Of a stretch of 64,000 bases of DNA, positions 60,632-64,000 are shown piece after piece; positions within the stretch are counted from its first letter, which is position 1; each line of letters starts with the position of its first letter. Under the pieces are notes generated by a model. It did not search any database. It worked only from the letters and a program-made list of their open reading frames with translations, and had not been told where the DNA came from. Both the position numbers and the translations under genes were made by a program. The stretch is from Nocardioides zeae (GTDB lineage: Bacteria; Actinomycetota; Actinomycetes; Propionibacteriales; Nocardioidaceae). The stretch covers positions 2,356,001 to 2,420,000 of the forward strand of contig NZ_JAUTAN010000001.1 of NCBI RefSeq assembly GCF_030818655.1, written 5' to 3'.

Positions 60632-61687
60632 ATGGCGGCAACGGAGGGCGGACCACGGCTCATCGACGTCGCGCGCGCCGCGGGCGTCTCGATCGCCACG
60701 GCCTCGCGGGCACTGGCGGGGACCCCGGGCGTGCGGCCGGCGGTCGCCGAGGCCGTGCGGCGCCAGGCCGACGAGCTGGGGTACGTCGCGAACGTCCACG
60801 CCCGCACGCTCGCCGGGGGCCACAGCCGCACCGTGGGCCTCGTCGTCCACGAGATCGGCGACCCCTACTTCTCCGAGATCGCGAGCGGCCTCCTGCGGCT
60901 CGCCGACACCGAGGGCCTCTCGCTGCAGATCTGCCACACCGGCCGCGACCCCGGGGCCGAGCTGCGCCAGATCCGCACCCTGGTGGCCCACCGGGTCGCC
61001 GCGATCGTCGTCGCGGGTTCCGGCTTCGTCGACGCCGCCGTCGAGGAGCCCGCGCGCCGCGAGCTCGAGCGCTACGCCGCGAACGGCGGTCGTGTCGCCG
61101 TCATCGGGCGCCACCACCTGGGGGCCGACGCCGTGCTCCCGCCCAACGAGGAGGGTGGGCGGGCGGTCGCCGAGCACCTGCTCGCGCTGGGCCACCGGCA
61201 GATCGCCGTCATCACCGGCTCCCCCGTGCTCACCACCGTCGCCGACCGGCTCGCCGGGGTGCACGCCGCGCTCGCCGACGCCGGTCTCGACCCGGCCGCC
61301 GCGCCGGTGGTGGAGGGACCCTTCACCCGGGACGGCGGCCGCGAGTGCGCCCGGCGGGTGCTGGCCGAGCACCCGGGGACCACCGCGATCCTGGCCCTCA
61401 ACGACGACATGGCGATCGGCTGCCTCTCGGTGCTGCGCGAGGCGGGGGTCGCGGTGCCCGACCGGATGGCCGTCACCGGCTTCGACGACGTCGCCGTCGC
61501 CGTCGACCTCAACCCGTCGCTCACCACGTTCCGCCTGCCCATGGCACAGATGGGCGAGGCCGCCCTCACCCTGGCGCTCAAGGAGCCGACGTCGCGGCCC
61601 CGCCGCCACCACGTGGTCGGCGAGCTGGTCGTGCGCGGGTCGACCGCCGTCACGGCTCCGGCGGCGGCCGGAGCGGCTACGCCCTGA
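60632..61687 (+). CDS. LacI family regulator of the transporter/catabolic operon
   Basis: A 351-residue regulator with an AGAGGAG box eight bases before the ATG. The N-terminal HTH is PRLIDVARAAGVSIATASRALAGTPGVRPAVAEAVRRQADELGYV, and the hinge helix is NVHARTLAGG. The PBP-I effector domain begins TVGLVVHEIGDPYFSEIASGL and contains ILALNDDMAIG and AVTGFDDVAVA. Its operator is the AAGCGCTT palindrome pair just upstream; repression relieved by a sugar-like inducer is expected. Its last codons overlap the convergent BioQ-like gene by 11 bases. Confidence 0.92.
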   Translation: MAATEGGPRLIDVARAAGVSIATASRALAGTPGVRPAVAEAVRRQADELGYVANVHARTLAGGHSRTVGLVVHEIGDPYFSEIASGLLRLADTEGLSLQICHTGRDPGAELRQIRTLVAHRVAAIVVAGSGFVDAAVEEPARRELERYAANGGRVAVIGRHHLGADAVLPPNEEGGRAVAEHLLALGHRQIAVITGSPVLTTVADRLAGVHAALADAGLDPAAAPVVEGPFTRDGGRECARRVLAEHPGTTAILALNDDMAIGCLSVLREAGVAVPDRMAVTGFDDVAVAVDLNPSLTTFRLPMAQMGEAALTLALKEPTSRPRRHHVVGELVVRGSTAVTAPAAAGAATP

Positions 61688-62261
61688 CGCGTGCCCGCAG
61701 CCCGTCGAGGATGATCCCGAGCCCGACGGCGAAGTCGGCGCCACCGCGCGGGAGGTCCTCGATCGCGCCGGCGCTGGCGGCCTGGAGCTGGGTCTGCTCG
61801 TCGGTGGCGTGCCCGAAGACGAAGTGGAGCAGCGTGCGCGCCCCGATCTCGGGCAGCTCGTGCCGCTCGACCCCGGTGTCCGCGCCGGGGGCGCGGCGCA
61901 GCGCGGCGACGAGGGCCTCGTACGGCGTCGACGCACCGAGGCCGAAGGACCACACCGTCGCCACCAGCTCCGCGCCGTCGCGGTAGGCCAGCGTGGCGTC
62001 GCGCACCCAGGCACAGATGCCCGCGACCTGCTCGTCCCACGGCGCGTCGGGAGCGGTCGGCAGGAGCGTGCGCTCCAGGATCTCGTCGGCGACCGCCGCG
62101 AGGAGGGCCTGCTTGCTCGGGAAGTGGTGGTAGAGCGCGCTCGGCTGCACGCCCAGCTCGGTGCCGAGGCGACGCATCGACAGGTCGGCGAGGCCGAACC
62201 GGTCCAGCACCTCGACGGCGCGGGCGACGACCGTCTCGCGGTGGTAGCGCACTGCTGCCAT
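61677..62261 (-). CDS. bioQ: BioQ-like TetR regulator of biotin genes
   Basis: A 194-residue TetR-family protein. The HTH reads VLDRFGLADLSMRRLGTELGVQPSALYHHFPSKQALLAAVADEIL. The C-terminal region (AYRDGAELVATVWSFGLGA, HFVFGHATDEQTQ) is like TetR_C-type domains. The identification as BioQ rests on its divergent position to bioY-bioM-bioN and on the operator between them, which has the TGAAC-N3-GTTCA form reported for corynebacterial and mycobacterial BioQ. It should repress biotin uptake, and itself, when biotin is sufficient. Confidence 0.8.
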   Translation of the reverse strand: MAAVRYHRETVVARAVEVLDRFGLADLSMRRLGTELGVQPSALYHHFPSKQALLAAVADEILERTLLPTAPDAPWDEQVAGICAWVRDATLAYRDGAELVATVWSFGLGASTPYEALVAALRRAPGADTGVERHELPEIGARTLLHFVFGHATDEQTQLQAASAGAIEDLPRGGADFAVGLGIILDGLRARVRA

Positions 62262-62302
62262 CTCTCCCCCTCGGTTGACCGGACTGCGGGTCGACCCTAA
62301 CC

Positions 62303-62315
62303 TGAACGCCGTTCA
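62303..62315. promoter_or_regulatory. BioQ-type operator
   Basis: TGAACGCCGTTCA is an inverted repeat of TGAACG and CGTTCA with one central base. It lies between the divergent bioQ-like gene (42 bases away) and bioY (41 bases away), where it can repress both. Confidence 0.8.
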
Positions 62316-62355
62316 CCTGGCCACGGGCCGGGTCAGGAGCCCCAGGAGCACGCCC

Positions 62356-62973
62356 ATGACGACCGACGCCGCGACGAACGCCGACGCGACCCACGAGTCC
62401 GCCCGGACACCGCGGGGCACCGCGACCGACCTCGCCCTCATCGCCGCGTTCGCCGCCCTCATCGCGGCCCTCACCTACCTCGGCGCGATCCCGGTCGGCG
62501 GCGCCGGCGTGCCGGTCACGCTGCAGACCTTCGGCGTGATGCTGGCCGGCTGCCTCCTCGGCCCGGTCCGCGGCCTCCTCGCGGTGCTGCTCTACCTGGG
62601 CCTCGGCTTCGTCGGCCTCCCCGTCTTCGCGGAGCACACCGGGGGCATCGGCGTGCTCTCCCAGCCCAGCGCGGGCTACCTGCTCTCCTTCCCGCTGGCC
62701 GCCCTGGTCGGCGGGCTCCTGGTGACGTACGCCGCGGGGAACGCCGGCAAGACCCGCGCGCTCGTCGTGTTCGCGTGCTCGCTGGCCGCGAGCGTCCTCG
62801 TCATCCACCCGATGGGCATCGTCGGCCTCATGGTCCAGCTCGACATGACCTTCGTCGAGGCCTTCAAGATCGACGTGGTCTACTGGATCGGCGACCTGCT
62901 GAAGACCGCGCTCGTCGCGCTCATCGCCGCCGAGGTGCACCGGGCCTTCCCGCGTCTCCTCCGCGGTCGCTGA
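62356..62973 (+). CDS. bioY: Biotin ECF transporter substrate-binding protein BioY
   Basis: A 205-residue S-component with six membrane helices. The BioY blocks are GVPVTLQTFGVMLAGCLLGPVRGLLAVLLYLGLGFVGLPVFAEHTGGIGVLSQPSAGYLLSFPLAALVGG. The ATG was chosen because AGGAG lies eight bases upstream; the frame is open 80 bases further. It captures biotin and docks on the BioMN energy-coupling module encoded next. A hydrophilic N-terminus of about 25 residues precedes the first helix. Confidence 0.93.
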   Translation: MTTDAATNADATHESARTPRGTATDLALIAAFAALIAALTYLGAIPVGGAGVPVTLQTFGVMLAGCLLGPVRGLLAVLLYLGLGFVGLPVFAEHTGGIGVLSQPSAGYLLSFPLAALVGGLLVTYAAGNAGKTRALVVFACSLAASVLVIHPMGIVGLMVQLDMTFVEAFKIDVVYWIGDLLKTALVALIAAEVHRAFPRLLRGR

Positions 62974-63004
62974 CGGCCGGGCCGAACGGGAGGGAGCGAC
63001 CGCG

Positions 63005-63724
63005 GTGGCGCTGATCCGGCTCGACGCCGCGGGCGTGACGGTGCCGGGCCCGCCCGCCGAGCGCACGATCCTCGCGCCCACGTCGCTGGAGCTGACGGAA
63101 CGTCGCATCGGCGTGGTCGGCGGGAACGGTTCGGGCAAGTCGACCCTCGTGCGGCTGCTCAACGGGCTCGTCGCCCCGACCACGGGGCGGGTGCTCCTCG
63201 ACGACCTGGACGTCGCCCGCCGCGGCGCGGCGGTGCGGCGGCGGGTGGGGTTCTGCTTCACCGATCCCGCGGCCCAGCTCGTGATGCCGACCTGCGTCGA
63301 GGACGTCGAGCTCTCCCTCCGGCGCACCGTCCGCGACCGCGCCGCCCGACGGGCCGCGGCGATGGACGTGCTCGACCGCTTCGGCCTCGCTCACCTCGCC
63401 GACGTCAGCGTCCACGCGCTCTCCGGCGGTCAGCGCCAGCTGCTCGCGCTCGCCGGGGTGCTCGCCACCGGGCCCGACGTGCTCGTCACCGACGAGCCGA
63501 CGACCCTCCTCGACCTGCGCAACACCCGACTGGTGGCGACGACCCTGTTCGACCTCGACGTGCAGCTCGTGCTCGTCACCCACGACCTCGACCTCGCCGC
63601 CCGCTGCGAGCGCGTGCTCGTGGTCGAGGACGGCGCCGTCGTGGCGGACGGGCCGGCCGAGGCGTCGATCGCGGCGTACGTCGCGTCGGTCGAGGCGGGC
63701 GAGGTCGGCGGGTCCGGCCGGTGA
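63005..63724 (+). CDS. bioM: Biotin ECF transporter ATPase
   Basis: A 239-residue ECF A-component. Walker A is VGGNGSGKSTLVRLLNG, the Q-loop region FCFTDPAAQLVMPTCVEDV contains the DPxxQ of ECF ATPases, signature LSGGQRQLLALAGVL, Walker B VLVTDEPTTLLDLRN and the switch VTHDLDLA. The GTG was chosen 31 bases after bioY, with GGAGG eight bases before it. Its stop overlaps the bioN start (GTGA). Confidence 0.93.
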   Translation: MALIRLDAAGVTVPGPPAERTILAPTSLELTERRIGVVGGNGSGKSTLVRLLNGLVAPTTGRVLLDDLDVARRGAAVRRRVGFCFTDPAAQLVMPTCVEDVELSLRRTVRDRAARRAAAMDVLDRFGLAHLADVSVHALSGGQRQLLALAGVLATGPDVLVTDEPTTLLDLRNTRLVATTLFDLDVQLVLVTHDLDLAARCERVLVVEDGAVVADGPAEASIAAYVASVEAGEVGGSGR

Positions 63725-64000
63725 GCCGCGGGATCGCCGTCGGTCTCTACCAGCCGGGCGCGACGCCGCTGCACCGCCTGCCCCCCGGGCCGAAGGTGGT
63801 GGGCCTGGCCGTCGCCAGCGTCACCATCGTCGCGGTGCGCAGCATGCCGGCGTCCTTCGGCTTCCTCGCCGTTGCGCTGGGCCTCGCGCTCCTGACCGGG
63901 GTGAGCCTGCGCCTGCTGGTGCGCAGCACGCGACCGGTGCTCGTCGCCGCCGTCGTCGTCGCCGCCTTCCAGTGGTGGTTCTACGGCCGGGACAAGGCGA
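63721..64000 (+). CDS. bioN: Biotin ECF transporter T-component (partial)
   Basis: The first 93 codons of an EcfT-type membrane protein, cut by the window end. It reads MSRGIAVGLYQPGATPLHRLPPGPKVVGLAVASVTIVAVRS..., where LYQPGxTPLHRLPPGxK is the usual actinobacterial BioN start. Three membrane segments are visible. The coupling motifs (AxxR) should lie beyond the window. It starts at a GTG overlapping the bioM stop. Confidence 0.9.
   Translation, partial: MSRGIAVGLYQPGATPLHRLPPGPKVVGLAVASVTIVAVRSMPASFGFLAVALGLALLTGVSLRLLVRSTRPVLVAAVVVAAFQWWFYGRDKA

Noticed and set aside
62262..62355. A riboswitch in front of bioY.
   Set aside because: The gap of 94 bases holds an operator-like palindrome and no recognisable aptamer; a protein repressor explains control.

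Overview
The window is high-GC actinobacterial chromosome, most like Nocardioides or a close relative in the Nocardioidaceae. The evidence is frequent GTG starts, GTGA/ATGA stop-start overlaps, a citrate synthase of the actinobacterial 'citrate synthase 2' type, an actinobacterial L10 leader, and a core gene order (tRNA-Thr, tRNA-Met, rpmG, hadA/hadB-like, tRNA-Trp, secE, nusG, rplK, rplA, rplJ, rplL, MceG/Mkl ATPase, rpoB, rpoC) matching the Mycobacterium arrangement. I see no phage genes, transposases or CRISPR arrays.

Layout. 1-9.9 kb: housekeeping and accessory genes: SDR, aldo/keto reductase, two adjacent sensor kinases without a response regulator, pdxH, a frameshifted citrate synthase, a secreted M15-like protein, an ASCH-like protein, a GNAT enzyme and serC. 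10-15 kb: a heterodimeric ABC exporter with its TetR regulator and operator, a macro-domain protein, and a 470-bp gap built from direct and inverted repeats. 15-28.6 kb: a Tat-type small secreted protein, type IB topoisomerase, anchored beta-propeller protein, methyltransferase, a 27-residue membrane microprotein, Old Yellow Enzyme, a large FAD/Fe-S dehydrogenase, an iron alcohol dehydrogenase, a double NUDIX protein, an acyltransferase and a geranylgeranyl-reductase-like flavoprotein. 28.6-49 kb: the transcription/translation block, read leftwards, with rpoBC, rplJL and its leader, rplKA, nusG, secE and three tRNAs. It is interrupted by a secreted-protein/ABC-transporter cassette (38.9-42.0 kb) and by add and murB.

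49-61.7 kb: a catabolic island. A LacI regulator is divergent, across two tandem AAGCGCTT operators, from one long leftward operon: a branched-chain-amino-acid-type ABC transporter (binding protein, two permeases, two ATPases), a Gfo/Idh/MocA oxidoreductase, a DUF993 aldolase-like protein and a sugar isomerase/epimerase-like protein. Two secreted proteins follow, a LamG/DUF1080-like protein and a soluble-glucose-dehydrogenase/LamG fusion. The set suggests uptake and oxidative degradation of an unidentified sugar, polyol or glycoside, and is the best candidate here for an undescribed pathway. 61.7-64 kb: biotin uptake genes bioY-bioM-bioN, divergent from a BioQ-like TetR regulator with a TGAAC-GCC-GTTCA operator between them.

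Two genes (citrate synthase and the ABC ATPase at 41.5 kb) each appear to carry one extra base in a four-G run. Shared homopolymer context makes sequencing error at least as likely as true inactivation. A 9-mer, GCGGCGTAC/GTACGCCGC, was found by eye 23 times, far above a rough base-composition expectation.
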